From assembly GCA_958295875.1 (NCBI GenBank), contig OY282379.1, positions 1,302,001-1,366,000 on the forward strand: 64,000 nucleotides of DNA. The letters are read 5' to 3'. Shown one piece after another: positions 27,973 to 36,924 of this stretch (the stretch's first letter is position 1; the number at the start of each line of letters is the position of its first letter). The notes below the pieces were generated by a model. That model worked only from the letters and a program-made list of their open reading frames with translations. It did not search any database and was not told where the DNA came from. Source of the stretch: an uncultured Pseudomonadales bacterium (GTDB lineage Bacteria > Pseudomonadota > Gammaproteobacteria > Pseudomonadales > Azotimanducaceae). A program made the position numbers and the translations under genes.

Positions 27973-28352
27973 CGACGGCTATGGTAGCCTGTTGCCGGTA
28001 GCCCCTAGCCGCTTGCCCAACGGCGGCGGTCAGCGCGTGTGGCGCTGCCAAGGCACCATCGGACAGCCACTCGGCGCCACGCCGTATCGTGTTATCATGA
28101 TGGCGTTGACTTCGGCAGCTTTCGCTTCCTGCCAGGATCGATCATCGCCCTCTCGCCCACGTTCCTCAGTGTTCATTCGTCGCCCTGCACCCGCGTGGCC
28201 GCGCATCGCTTCCCATGGAGCGCCGCGCGGGATTGCGGATGCCGCAAGGTGCGCGGACGCTGGAGCGGCAAGGCCAAGGGGCGGGGGTGGCGCCTGCAGG
28301 CGCTGAGCGGAACCGGCAGTCAACGACAACCAACCGATTCGGGAGAGACGAT
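27973..28352. promoter_or_regulatory. 380-base divergent intergenic region
   Basis: Divergent gap between the MFS gene (minus) and the RRM-protein gene (plus). No protein-coding frame with family features was seen. A less GC-rich patch at about 28082-28120 (CGTGTTATCATGATG) may be part of the plus-strand promoter. That would give the RRM gene a leader of more than 200 bases, long enough for an RNA regulatory structure or autoregulation, but I cannot identify a known riboswitch or thermometer. Confidence 0.35.
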
Positions 28353-28616
28353 TTGAAGATTTACGTCGGCAACATGCCGTACAGCACCACCTCCGACGAC
28401 CTTACCACGCTGTTCGGCGAGTACGGGCACGTGCAGGAGGCAACCGTCATCATGGACCGGGAGACGGGGCGCTCCAAGGGCTTCGGCTTCGTCGACATGC
28501 CCAACAACTCAGAAGCGGATCAAGCCATCAAGGCGCTGAACGCGACGCCGCTCAGCGGGCGCATGCTCACCGTCAATCAGGCGCGTCCGCGCGGAGACCG
28601 TCCACGCCGGCACTGA
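28353..28616 (+). CDS. small RRM-type RNA-binding protein
   Basis: An 87-residue protein made of a single RNA recognition motif. RNP2 is KIYVGNMPY at the very N-terminus and RNP1 is KGFGFVDM, followed by a basic tail (RPRGDRPRRH). This matches the bacterial/cyanobacterial Rbp-like family of about 85-100 residues, thought to bind single-stranded RNA and often cold-regulated. The start is the TTG at 28353, which puts RNP2 at the N-terminus and has GGGAGAG five bases upstream; an upstream in-frame start would add a basic, compositionally poor leader. Confidence 0.85.
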   Translation: MKIYVGNMPYSTTSDDLTTLFGEYGHVQEATVIMDRETGRSKGFGFVDMPNNSEADQAIKALNATPLSGRMLTVNQARPRGDRPRRH

Positions 28617-28672
28617 TCGCGCCGCCTTCACCGCATACTGGAACACGGCGGGGCGGCCCTTAGCCCCGGCGT

Positions 28673-28701
28673 GGCGGGCCGCCTATGGCGAGCCGCCCGC
28701 C
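28673..28701. terminator. GC-rich hairpin between convergent genes
   Basis: Inverted repeat with outer arms GGCGGGC/GCCCGCC and an inner CGCC-TAT-GGCG stem, between the 3' ends of the RRM gene and the glutathione peroxidase gene. No T tract; a candidate bidirectional terminator only. Confidence 0.35.
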
Positions 28702-28729
28702 GGGCCTAGATGGGCGCCAACGCGCGGCA

Positions 28730-29206
28730 CTATCCGTTCAGCCGTGCTGCGATGTCCGCGCCGATGTCTTGCGGCGACACCTGCGGCTCGTAGCGCACCA
28801 GCACTTGGCCTTCGCCATCCACTAGGAACTTGGTGAAGTTCCAAGCGATGTCCGGGTTGCCGTCTTCCTTGGGCTGTTCGGCTTTCAGGAGGCGGTACAG
28901 CTCGCAAGCGCCATCGCCGTTCACCTCGATCTTGCCGAAGATCTCGAAGTTCGCGTCGTACTGCGAGTGCGCGAACTCAAGGATCTCTTCGTTCGTGCCC
29001 GGCTCCTGGGCGCCAAACTGGTTGCACGGAAACCCCAACACCGTCACGGCGCCCTGTTCTTGCAATGCACGCAGACCTGCGTACTGCGGGGTGAGGCCTC
29101 ATTGGCTGGCGAGGTTCACAACCAAGCAGGCTTGGCCCTTGTATTGGCGGAAGCTCAGTTGCTCGCCGCCCGCCGTGGGCATGGTGAGCTCGTGGAAGGT
29201 GGGCAT
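28730..29206 (-). CDS. selenocysteine-containing glutathione peroxidase
   Basis: A 158-residue glutathione peroxidase family protein read through one in-frame TGA (29101-29099), which sits at residue 36, exactly where the peroxidatic Cys/Sec belongs: NLASQ-U-GLTPQYAGL. Reading continues in the same frame before and after, so no frameshift is needed. The other catalytic residues are present: Q67 in NQFGAQEPG, and W122 and N123 in AWNFTKF. A SECIS-type hairpin begins shortly after the TGA. The start at 29206 (MPTFHELTMP) gives the normal GPx N-terminus. The enzyme should reduce hydrogen or lipid peroxides with thiols in the cytoplasm. A naive gene caller would split it or call only the downstream 112 residues. 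selA, selB, selC and selD are not in the window. Confidence 0.88.
29067..29084 (-). promoter_or_regulatory. bacterial SECIS element in the GPx mRNA
   Basis: On the minus strand the RNA forms a 7-bp stem GUACGCA/UGCGUGC closed by the tetraloop GGUC. The loop begins 22 bases after the UGA at 29099-29101, within the spacing known for bacterial SECIS elements. The GG-U loop and the surrounding GCAGGUCUGC core are the same as I recall for the E. coli fdhF SECIS, which binds SelB. It lies inside the coding sequence, as required in bacteria. Confidence 0.85.
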
Positions 29207-29330
29207 GCGCTCTTCTCCGCAGCGGTGAGTTCACGCTCGATTATTGGGCGGCGGGCGCGGCAAGTCCACCATCGAAACTCCAACGCCATGTGAGCAAGAG
29301 CCAAAGCGCTGAATCCAGCGCCACCTGAGC

Positions 29331-32300
29331 ATGAGCCCGCCCCGGCTTCTGCTACGCTTTTCCCGCCAAGCTGAAACGTTGACGCCTCCGTTGCATCCCA
29401 TCCATCGCCGCTTCCACGCCGAGGAACTCGTCCGCTTGCGGCGGGCGGGCGAGAAACGTCGCTATGTGGCCGCGCAGCGGCGCGGGCGCGTGGACCCGAA
29501 CCCGCATCAGATCGAAGCCGTGACGTTCGCGCTGCGACGCATCCCTGAAGGCGGCTGCATCCTTGCGGATGAAGTGGGCCTCGGCAAGACCATCGAGGCT
29601 GGCCTCGTCATCGCGCAACTCCTTGCCGAGGGCAAGAGCCGGGTGTTGATCATCGTGCCGCGGCCGTTGCTTGGACAGTGGCAGAGCGAGCTGCGCGAGC
29701 TGTTCGGGGTGGAGGCGCAGGAAGCCGCAGACGCCAACGTGGAGGTCGCGGCACCCGGCGTCTTCATCGCTGGACGCGAGTACGCCGGCGGCGAACGTGG
29801 CTTCGAGCGGCTGCGCCAAGCGCCGCCGTTTGACCTGTGCTTGATCGACGAAGCCCACGAGGTGTTCGCCGGCATCCATCGGCGCTACGACAAGCACGGC
29901 GTCTACGACGAAGACAGCCCCCACGCACGCACCGCGCACCGGGTGAAGCAGCTGATCGGCGCGGCGCCGGTGCTGCTGCTCACAGCCACGCCCATGCAGA
30001 ACTCGCTGGACGAGCTGTGGGCGCTGGTGGGCTACATCGACCGCACCGGCACGTTGCTGGGCGACAAGCCCACGTTCGACCAACTGTTCAACAACGAAGG
30101 CGGCGTCGGCGCGGAGCAGGCCGGCGAATTGCAGCGCCGGCTGAAACGGGTGGTGCAGCGCACCCTGCGGCGCCAAGCCATGCCGTATTTGGAGCGCCCG
30201 TTCGTGGGCCGCGTGGCGCGGCTGTACTCCTACCGAATGAGCGCCGCCGAAAAAGCCCTCTACGAAGACGTCACGGACTACTTGCTGGAACCGGAACTCT
30301 TCGCATTCAGCGGGCGCGCGCGGAAGATGCTGCTGATCGGATTCCACCGCCGCATGGCCTCGTCCAACGCGGCCCTCGCGGCGAGTTTGACCAGCGTGGC
30401 CACTCGGTTGCGGCGGCTGCTCGGCAACGGCACTGCCAACGAAGCCGAAGACTTGGACGATTTGGAAGAGGAAACCGAGGGGCTAGCCACAGCGGAGAGC
30501 GCGCCGGCGCCAGAAGCTGCACCCACGGACGGCCCAAGCTCCCCACCCTTGCCGCGCATGGACAGAGCCGCCGTCGGCGCGGAACTCGAACGGGTAGAGG
30601 GCTTCGCGCATCGCGCCAAGGCCCTGCCGGCAGACAGCAAAGCCGAAAGCCTCGTCAAGGTGGTGAAACTGGTGATGGATCGCGCGCCGGACCGCCGCAA
30701 GGTGCTGATCTTCACCGAATCCCTCACCACGCAGGCCTATCTGAGTGAACTGCTGGTGCAGAAGACCCAACTGACCGAGCAGGACATCACCTTGTTTCGC
30801 GGCGTCAACGATTCGCCCCGGGCCTCTGCGGCGTTGCGCGTTTGGCGCGAAGAAGTGGAAGCGGACATGGCGCAGCGCCTGCGCCCCAGCCCAACGGTGG
30901 CGGTGCGGCTGGCGCTGGTACACGAGTTCCGCACGCGCTCGACGGTGATGATCGCCACCGAAGCCGGCGCCAAGGGCCTCAATCTGCAGTTCTGCGACAC
31001 CTTGGTGAACTACGACCTGCCGTGGAATCCGCAGCGCATCGAACAGCGCATCGGCCGCTGCCATCGCTACGGGCAGCAACGCGACGTGACGGTGTTCAAC
31101 TTCCTTGCCGAAGACAACGAGGCGCAGCAACTCACGTTCGACATCCTGAGCAGCAAGCTGGATCTGTTCGGCAAAGTGCTGGACATGTCAGACGTCGTGC
31201 TGCAAACCTCCCGCCAAGACTCCTCTGCAGCGCTCACCTCCGCGCTCGGCGCCGATTTCGAGGCGGAGGTGCAACGCATTTGGGAACGGGCGCGCTCGCA
31301 AGAGGATGTGGTGGCGGAACTGCGCCAACTGCGCGACACGATGGAGGAACGCCGCCGCGAACTCGACCGCACCCACGAACGCACCATGGGCCTCATCGAG
31401 CAGCGTCTGGACGCCTCCGTGCGGCAGGTGTTCGAACGCATCCAAGGCGAGTTGGCGCCAGCGCTGAAGGAACTCGACGCAGAGTTGAGGAACGTGCTTG
31501 CCGCCTATCTGGACGCCGAAGCAGTGCCTTGGGGAGAAGGCGAACGAGCCGGCCACGACGTGCTGCACTTCGGCGCTTCAACCAAGCTCCCCAAACCGTT
31601 CGAACGGGGCGGCACGGTGGTGCTCGGCAGCAACCGGGGGTTGGCCGCCGGCGCCGATCAGTTGCATGTGGGGCACCCCCTCATCGAAGCGGCAGTGCGT
31701 TCCGCGCGCGGCCAGTGCGCCGGCGAGTTCCGCGTGCGCTTCCGCCTGCAGCCGAGCGCCCCCGGCGCCCTCCGCAAACATCGCGGCAGCCGCGGCCGCT
31801 TGGCGCTGACGCGGATACGCTACGACGGCTTCGAACCCGAAGAACGGCTGCGCGTCACTGCGGTGTTCGAGGACGCCGAAGTGCTGCGCCCCGCTGAAGC
31901 GGCCTTGGAACTGCTGCGTCAGCCTTGCGAGGATGTGGCCGAATTCGCACAACCGCTAGGCGTCACTGCCGCACATCTAGACGAAGTGGTGGACGAAGAG
32001 CTCTTTGAAGAACAAGGGCGCATCGCCGAACTCAACCAACAGGGCTTCGAGCAAGCCGTGAACCAGCTCGATCAGTATCTGGCCGACCGCATCCTCGTGC
32101 TGCGCCGCGCCAAGCGCAAACAGGCGCAGAACCTCGCGGCTGCCGAGCGCCGGCGCGAGCAAAGCGTGGGCGCAGACAACCGCGCCAGAGCCGAAACTCG
32201 CGTGCGGGATTTGGAGCAGAAAGTGGAGCAGATCGAAAGCGAACTCTCCGCCCTCGCCAGCCACGAGGACGAGACCTATCAGAAGTGGAAGCAACACGCG

Positions 32301-32366
32301 CACCAGCGCCGCTACGCCATGCCGACGGGCGAGCGCCTGCTGAGCGCGGAATTCGTGATCGAATGA
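29331..32366 (+). CDS. SNF2/RapA-like superfamily 2 helicase
   Basis: A 1011-residue SF2 helicase of the SNF2/RapA type. Walker A is ADEVGLGKT (residues 79-87), DEAH box is LIDEAHEV near residue 172, motif III is LLLTATPMQNSLDEL, motif V is KGLNLQFCDTLVNYDLPWNP, and motif VI is RIEQRIGRCHRYGQQ. After the helicase core, about 400 residues follow, with a coiled-coil-prone C-terminus (from about residue 895). An acidic linker lies near residues 365-405. It is expected to translocate on double-stranded DNA. It is the first gene of a three-gene operon; its stop overlaps the next start as ATGA. The ATG at 29331 lacks a strong ribosome site, so the exact start is less certain. Confidence 0.88.
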   Translation: MSPPRLLLRFSRQAETLTPPLHPIHRRFHAEELVRLRRAGEKRRYVAAQRRGRVDPNPHQIEAVTFALRRIPEGGCILADEVGLGKTIEAGLVIAQLLAEGKSRVLIIVPRPLLGQWQSELRELFGVEAQEAADANVEVAAPGVFIAGREYAGGERGFERLRQAPPFDLCLIDEAHEVFAGIHRRYDKHGVYDEDSPHARTAHRVKQLIGAAPVLLLTATPMQNSLDELWALVGYIDRTGTLLGDKPTFDQLFNNEGGVGAEQAGELQRRLKRVVQRTLRRQAMPYLERPFVGRVARLYSYRMSAAEKALYEDVTDYLLEPELFAFSGRARKMLLIGFHRRMASSNAALAASLTSVATRLRRLLGNGTANEAEDLDDLEEETEGLATAESAPAPEAAPTDGPSSPPLPRMDRAAVGAELERVEGFAHRAKALPADSKAESLVKVVKLVMDRAPDRRKVLIFTESLTTQAYLSELLVQKTQLTEQDITLFRGVNDSPRASAALRVWREEVEADMAQRLRPSPTVAVRLALVHEFRTRSTVMIATEAGAKGLNLQFCDTLVNYDLPWNPQRIEQRIGRCHRYGQQRDVTVFNFLAEDNEAQQLTFDILSSKLDLFGKVLDMSDVVLQTSRQDSSAALTSALGADFEAEVQRIWERARSQEDVVAELRQLRDTMEERRRELDRTHERTMGLIEQRLDASVRQVFERIQGELAPALKELDAELRNVLAAYLDAEAVPWGEGERAGHDVLHFGASTKLPKPFERGGTVVLGSNRGLAAGADQLHVGHPLIEAAVRSARGQCAGEFRVRFRLQPSAPGALRKHRGSRGRLALTRIRYDGFEPEERLRVTAVFEDAEVLRPAEAALELLRQPCEDVAEFAQPLGVTAAHLDEVVDEELFEEQGRIAELNQQGFEQAVNQLDQYLADRILVLRRAKRKQAQNLAAAERRREQSVGADNRARAETRVRDLEQKVEQIESELSALASHEDETYQKWKQHAHQRRYAMPTGERLLSAEFVIE

Positions 32367-33535
32367 GCGACGCACCGGGAGACAGCGACGTGGCCTTGAC
32401 CTTGCTGCACACCGCGGACTGGCACTTGGGCCGCCGCTTCCCCGCTTTCGAGCGTGAACAGGAAACCCGCCTCACGCGGGCGCGCTTGGAAGTGGTGGGA
32501 CGCATCCTGGATGTGGCTGAGAGCCGCAACGTGGACGCCGTGCTGTGCGCTGGGGACTTGTTCGACGAACCGGCGCCTGCCCAGCTCTGGTGGGGCGGCG
32601 TGCTAAAGGAGTTCCAACGCCGCCATTGGCAACGACCCGTGGTGCTGCTGCCGGGCAACCACGATCCGTTGACGTCGAACTCCATCTATCACCAAGCACA
32701 CCCCTTTCGCCGCGGCTTGCCACGCTATGTGCATGTGGTGGACGAACCGGGATGGGAGCTGCCGCTCGGCGACAACGCCGTGGTGGTGGCAAGCCCCTGC
32801 ACCTCCGCTGCCGGCGACACCAGATTGGTGGAATCCCTCCCCAAACGCGAAGCCGGCGACGAGCGCATCCGCATCGGTTTGGTACACGGGCAGACCTTCG
32901 ACATCGATGGCCACCAGACGAACTTTCCGATTCCGCGCGGCAGCGCCGCCGAGCGCGGCTTGGACTACCTCGCCATCGGCGACACCCACGCCTTCCGAGA
33001 AGTGGAACCCGGTGCATCTGCTCCAACTATCTATCCGGGAGCGCCGGAAGCCACCAGTTTCGGCGAAAAGGACACCGGCAACGTTGCGGTGGTGTTCTTC
33101 CCCTTGGACCGCCGCCGCCGACCGTTGGTTCACAGGGAGGCAGTGGGCGCCTGGAAGTGGCGCGAGGAAATCTGCCATTCCATGCCAGAACTGCGCGCAT
33201 TGGCCGACGAAGGCGAGCTGAGCAAGACGGTGCTGCGCCTCACACTCAACATGGCCGTGCCGATGGGCGAGTACGACGAAGCCGAACGCTTGCTGGCGTC
33301 ACTCGGCGGCTCGTTGGCGGCGACGCCTCGCGTCGGCGTGCTCAACGTGAATCGGGAAGGGCTGCGTTTGATGACTGAGGACGCCATCGCGCAGTTCAAC
33401 GCCGACATGCCGGACGTCCTGCGCGCCACCGCACAGCGCCTGCAAACGCTGGCGCAGGATGGCGACCCGCAACAGAAGGAGCACGCCGAGCGCGCGCTGC
33501 ATCATCTGTATCGGCTGGTGCAGGACGCCGCTTGA
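32363..33535 (+). CDS. Mre11/SbcD/YhaO-type DNA exonuclease
   Basis: A 390-residue calcineurin-like phosphoesterase of the Mre11/SbcD group. The metal-binding motifs appear in order: HTADWHLG (D19, H21), AGDLFDEP, LLPGNHDPL, LVHGQTF and AIGDTHAF. The last part after residue about 265 would be the capping or ATPase-binding region. Expected to be a Mn-dependent nuclease acting with the ATPase encoded next. The ATG at 32363 overlaps the helicase stop (ATGA), and its own stop overlaps the start of the ATPase gene (TGATG), so all three proteins are probably made in fixed ratio. The short C-terminal region resembles YhaO rather than E. coli SbcD. Confidence 0.9.
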   Translation: MSDAPGDSDVALTLLHTADWHLGRRFPAFEREQETRLTRARLEVVGRILDVAESRNVDAVLCAGDLFDEPAPAQLWWGGVLKEFQRRHWQRPVVLLPGNHDPLTSNSIYHQAHPFRRGLPRYVHVVDEPGWELPLGDNAVVVASPCTSAAGDTRLVESLPKREAGDERIRIGLVHGQTFDIDGHQTNFPIPRGSAAERGLDYLAIGDTHAFREVEPGASAPTIYPGAPEATSFGEKDTGNVAVVFFPLDRRRRPLVHREAVGAWKWREEICHSMPELRALADEGELSKTVLRLTLNMAVPMGEYDEAERLLASLGGSLAATPRVGVLNVNREGLRLMTEDAIAQFNADMPDVLRATAQRLQTLAQDGDPQQKEHAERALHHLYRLVQDAA

Positions 33536-36500
33536 TGGCCATGTGGATCCGCCAACTGAACGTGAAGGACTGCGCCGGCATCGCCTCTGCCCGCGTAGCG
33601 ATGAAACCCGGGTTGAACGTGTTGCACGGCCCGAATGAACTCGGCAAGTCCACCTTGGTGAACGCCATCCGCGCAGCGTTGCTGCTGCCGGTCGGCTCGA
33701 CGGCGGCCCAACCACTGCGCGCCTGGAACGTGGATGGCCCACCTTCCGTCGAACTCACCTTCGAGGAGGAAGCGCAGCGCATTTGGCGGGTGAGCAAGCG
33801 CTTCGGTGGCGGCGGCAGCCACACCTATCTCGAGTTTTCACGCGACGGACGGCAGTTTTCGCAGGAAGGCCGCGGCCGGGAGGTGGAAGGTTCGTTGCAG
33901 AACATTCTGCGCTGGGGCATCGAACCGCCCGGTGGCAAAGGCGGCAAGCGGGGCATGCCCGCCTCGTTCATCACCACGGCCCTGCTCGGCGACCAGCGCA
34001 ACATCGATGCCATTCTCGAAGCCAGCCTCACAGACGACCCGAACGCCAGCGGCCACGAGCGCTTAACGGAAGCGTTGCAGGCGCTGGCCGCAGACCCCCG
34101 CTTCAAGCAGGTGCTGGCGTCCGTGCAAGCGCGGGTCGCCGAGGCATTCACCGCCGCCGGCAAGAAGAAGACGGCCAAGGGCGCGCCGTGGCCCGCGCTC
34201 AAGGCCGCCATGAGCGAAGCCAGACAACGCGAACAAGACGCACGGCAGCAAGTTGAGGACAGCGCATCCGCTCGTTCGCGCGTTGCCGCACTGCAGAGTC
34301 AGGTCCTTGAAGCCGACGCAGAAGCTGAACGAGCCGCCGGCGATCTCCAGGCGGCGCAAACGGCCGAGCGACAGCAAGCGCAGCGCACCGCCACCGCAAA
34401 GACGCTTGCCGCCGCAGAAGACGAATTGAAGAAGGCACAGGCGCAAGTCCGCAGCCGGGACGAGAAAGCGACCGCGGTCGCCGCGGCGGAAAAGGAAGCC
34501 GAGGCTTCGCGGAAGCAACTCGCGGCGGCCGAGCGGGCCCTCGCTACCGTGCAACCGAAGGTCAAGGCAGCCAAGGAGCGGGTTCAGCAACTGGAGTCTG
34601 GAGACGCCGAACAGGGCCGGCAACTGCGCGAACAGGAGGCACGGAACCGGCAATTGAAGCTGACGCAGCAGAAAAACGAACTGCAAGCGCAGGTCGCTGA
34701 CGCCCAGAAGATCGCCGCACGCGAAGCCGAGACCCAAAAGATCCAGACAGACATCGAACAGCGCACAAAAACGCTTGACGAACAACGCAGTTTGCTCGCC
34801 GAGGCCGAGGCGAAGACGTCTGCGGACAAGGACCAGGCCGAGGTGTTGGAGCGCGACCGCGACTGCGCCCGCTACGTCGCTGCCGCCCAACGAGCGCACG
34901 AACTCGCCGCTAAACGCGACGCGGCGACGGCATCGGCGAAAACCGCGAAGGCGCGGGAAGAACAGGCGCAGGAAGCTCGCGGCAAAGCCCAAGGGTTGAA
35001 CGCCCCCGCGCGAGCCGAACTCGACGAACTCCAACGGCTAGACGCGGAACGCCGCGTGGCCGAGGGCAAACTTGCCGTGGGGCTTGCCCTCGAGTTCACG
35101 CCGGAAAACGCCAGCACCGCGGAAGTGACGCTGGACGGCGAGACGCGGACACGCGAGTTCAACGCCGGCGAACGGGTGCGATACGAAGCCGAGCGAGAAC
35201 TACGGCTCGTCATAGACGGCGTTGGCGTGCTGCAGGTGCGCGGCGGTGGCCGGCATCTTCGGCAAGAGGCGGAAACGGCCATTGATCGTTGGCGAAGGTA
35301 CGCCGACAGCCTCTTTGAGCGCGCCAACGTGGAAACCACCAGCGCTCTCGAAGACAAACGCCAGGAAGCCGACAAACTGCTCGCGCTGGCGGTCGAACAC
35401 GACAACAAGGCCACCCAAGCACGGCTTGGCAGCGAGAACGTCGATGCACTCGAACAGCAAACGGTGGTGGCAAAAGCCCAAGCAAAGCAACGCCGCGAAG
35501 CCGCCGCCAAGCGGATGGAAGCGGGCGTTTCGGTAGACGACTACATCGAAGAAAGTGGCGATCTGGGCGACGAAGAGGAGCTCGCCCGCGCCATTGAAAC
35601 GCTGAAAGACGAAGTGCGTCGGCGTGAATCGCTGCACGCCTGGCTAGCCCACGAAGTAGAGCAAGGTGGCGCACAACTCGACAACCTCCATCGGGATGTG
35701 GAACGCGCACAGCAAGACATCCAGGACGCCATCGCCCAAAACGAACGCTGGCGTGACGTGCTGGGCGAAGCCGAGGCGAAACGACAACGCCAAGATGACG
35801 AACTGGCCCAGGCAGATGCGGAAATCCGTGCCATTCAAGCCGAGGCCACCGCCGCCACCGAAGACGCACGCGACGCGCTCGCCCAAATCACCAAAGAAGA
35901 AAGCGCGAAAACGAAGGCGAGAGACGAGGCCCGCGAGCATCTGCAAGACGCGAACAACGCGCTGGCCAAGCTCCAAGGCGAGGCCGAGACCCTGCGCACC
36001 ATCGCGGAGGATTTGGACCTTCCCGGCTTGCAAGCAGCGCGAGACCAACAGCAGGCGCTTTTGGACGCCCTTCCGGCGGTGGACGACACGCCAAACGACC
36101 TGGCCGAACTGGAGCGATTCGCCAAAGACGCCGCCGACAACGCGACCTCGCTGCGCAACGACCTGAGCGCAGCGCAAGGTGCCCTCACCCAAGTCGGCGG
36201 CCAACACATCGAGGAGCAAGCGGCCCAGGCCAAGGAGGCGCTGATCGCGCTCGCCCGCCGCGAGCACGACCTAGAGGTGGAATACGGCGGCTGGCAACTG
36301 CTGCGCGAAACGCTAAAGGAAGCGGAGAAGGAAGACGCCACCCACCTCGGCGACGCCCTCGTGAAACCCGTCAGCGAACGCATGGCAGCCCTCACCGACG
36401 GCCGCTACAGCGCGGTAGGCATCGGCCCGCAGCTAGACGCCACCGGCATCCGCTTGGGCGACGACGAACGCTCCTTCAACGACGTTTCCGTCGGCACGCG

Positions 36501-36780
36501 CGAACAAATCGGCCTGCTGCTGCGCCTCGCCGTCGCCGAAGCCCTCGGTAGTTTCCTGATCCTAGACGACCACCTCACCCAATCCGACCAAGGCCGAATG
36601 GCATGGATTCGCGGCTTGCTCAACGAAGCCGCGCAGCAAATCCAAGTGGTCGTCATGACTTGCCACCCCAACGCCTATCTCACCGGCGACCATTCGGACA
36701 GCGCCCACGCAGTAGACCTCACCAAGTGCATCAAAAGGCACCCCATCGGCGGATCAGCCCCAAGCGCTGACGCGACGTAA
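33535..36780 (+). CDS. Rad50/SbcC/YhaN-type coiled-coil ATPase
   Basis: A 1081-residue SMC-like ATPase. The N-terminal half-site has Walker A GPNELGKST (residues 32-40). Two long heptad-rich stretches (roughly residues 210-510 and 600-920) flank a less helical region that could form the hinge. The C-terminal half-site has the signature DVSVGTREQIGLLLRLA and Walker B FLILDDHLTQSD. GPNELGKST and the VSVGTREQ signature are closer to YhaN/RecF-like proteins than to SbcC. Start: ATG at 33535 overlapping the nuclease stop; a TTG one codon earlier is also open. It should form the ATPase of an Mre11-Rad50-like complex with the preceding nuclease, here joined by a SNF2 helicase. Confidence 0.9.
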   Translation: MAMWIRQLNVKDCAGIASARVAMKPGLNVLHGPNELGKSTLVNAIRAALLLPVGSTAAQPLRAWNVDGPPSVELTFEEEAQRIWRVSKRFGGGGSHTYLEFSRDGRQFSQEGRGREVEGSLQNILRWGIEPPGGKGGKRGMPASFITTALLGDQRNIDAILEASLTDDPNASGHERLTEALQALAADPRFKQVLASVQARVAEAFTAAGKKKTAKGAPWPALKAAMSEARQREQDARQQVEDSASARSRVAALQSQVLEADAEAERAAGDLQAAQTAERQQAQRTATAKTLAAAEDELKKAQAQVRSRDEKATAVAAAEKEAEASRKQLAAAERALATVQPKVKAAKERVQQLESGDAEQGRQLREQEARNRQLKLTQQKNELQAQVADAQKIAAREAETQKIQTDIEQRTKTLDEQRSLLAEAEAKTSADKDQAEVLERDRDCARYVAAAQRAHELAAKRDAATASAKTAKAREEQAQEARGKAQGLNAPARAELDELQRLDAERRVAEGKLAVGLALEFTPENASTAEVTLDGETRTREFNAGERVRYEAERELRLVIDGVGVLQVRGGGRHLRQEAETAIDRWRRYADSLFERANVETTSALEDKRQEADKLLALAVEHDNKATQARLGSENVDALEQQTVVAKAQAKQRREAAAKRMEAGVSVDDYIEESGDLGDEEELARAIETLKDEVRRRESLHAWLAHEVEQGGAQLDNLHRDVERAQQDIQDAIAQNERWRDVLGEAEAKRQRQDDELAQADAEIRAIQAEATAATEDARDALAQITKEESAKTKARDEAREHLQDANNALAKLQGEAETLRTIAEDLDLPGLQAARDQQQALLDALPAVDDTPNDLAELERFAKDAADNATSLRNDLSAAQGALTQVGGQHIEEQAAQAKEALIALARREHDLEVEYGGWQLLRETLKEAEKEDATHLGDALVKPVSERMAALTDGRYSAVGIGPQLDATGIRLGDDERSFNDVSVGTREQIGLLLRLAVAEALGSFLILDDHLTQSDQGRMAWIRGLLNEAAQQIQVVVMTCHPNAYLTGDHSDSAHAVDLTKCIKRHPIGGSAPSADAT

Positions 36781-36924
36781 CCAAATCTCCGCAGAACGCC
36801 ACCCTACTGCCGACCAGCACCTCGGACCGGCCAACCGCACGCCGTCCAAATCGGCGACAGCGACAGGCGCTAGCGGGTGTACGGCATTGCCCTATCATGG
36901 CGAAACCCGCTTGTGGAGAGGCCC

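Noticed and set aside
28730..29065. Short 112-residue GPx fragment starting at a TTG after the TGA
   Set aside because: It would lack the catalytic residue and N-terminal strands; the same frame continues upstream through a TGA with a SECIS hairpin, so readthrough to selenocysteine explains it better.
28730..29206. Frameshift or nonsense mutation explaining the TGA in GPx
   Set aside because: Frame is continuous on both sides, the stop is precisely at the catalytic position, and a SECIS-like hairpin follows at the right distance.
29331..36780. Calling the helicase-nuclease-ATPase operon DISARM, Wadjet or another named system
   Set aside because: No methylase, DrmB/DrmA, JetABCD or other hallmark partner genes are present; only generic SNF2 and Mre11-Rad50 features are seen.
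36781..36924. Possible small ORF between the ATPase operon and acyl-CoA dehydrogenase
   Set aside because: No ribosome site or family feature; treated as promoter region.
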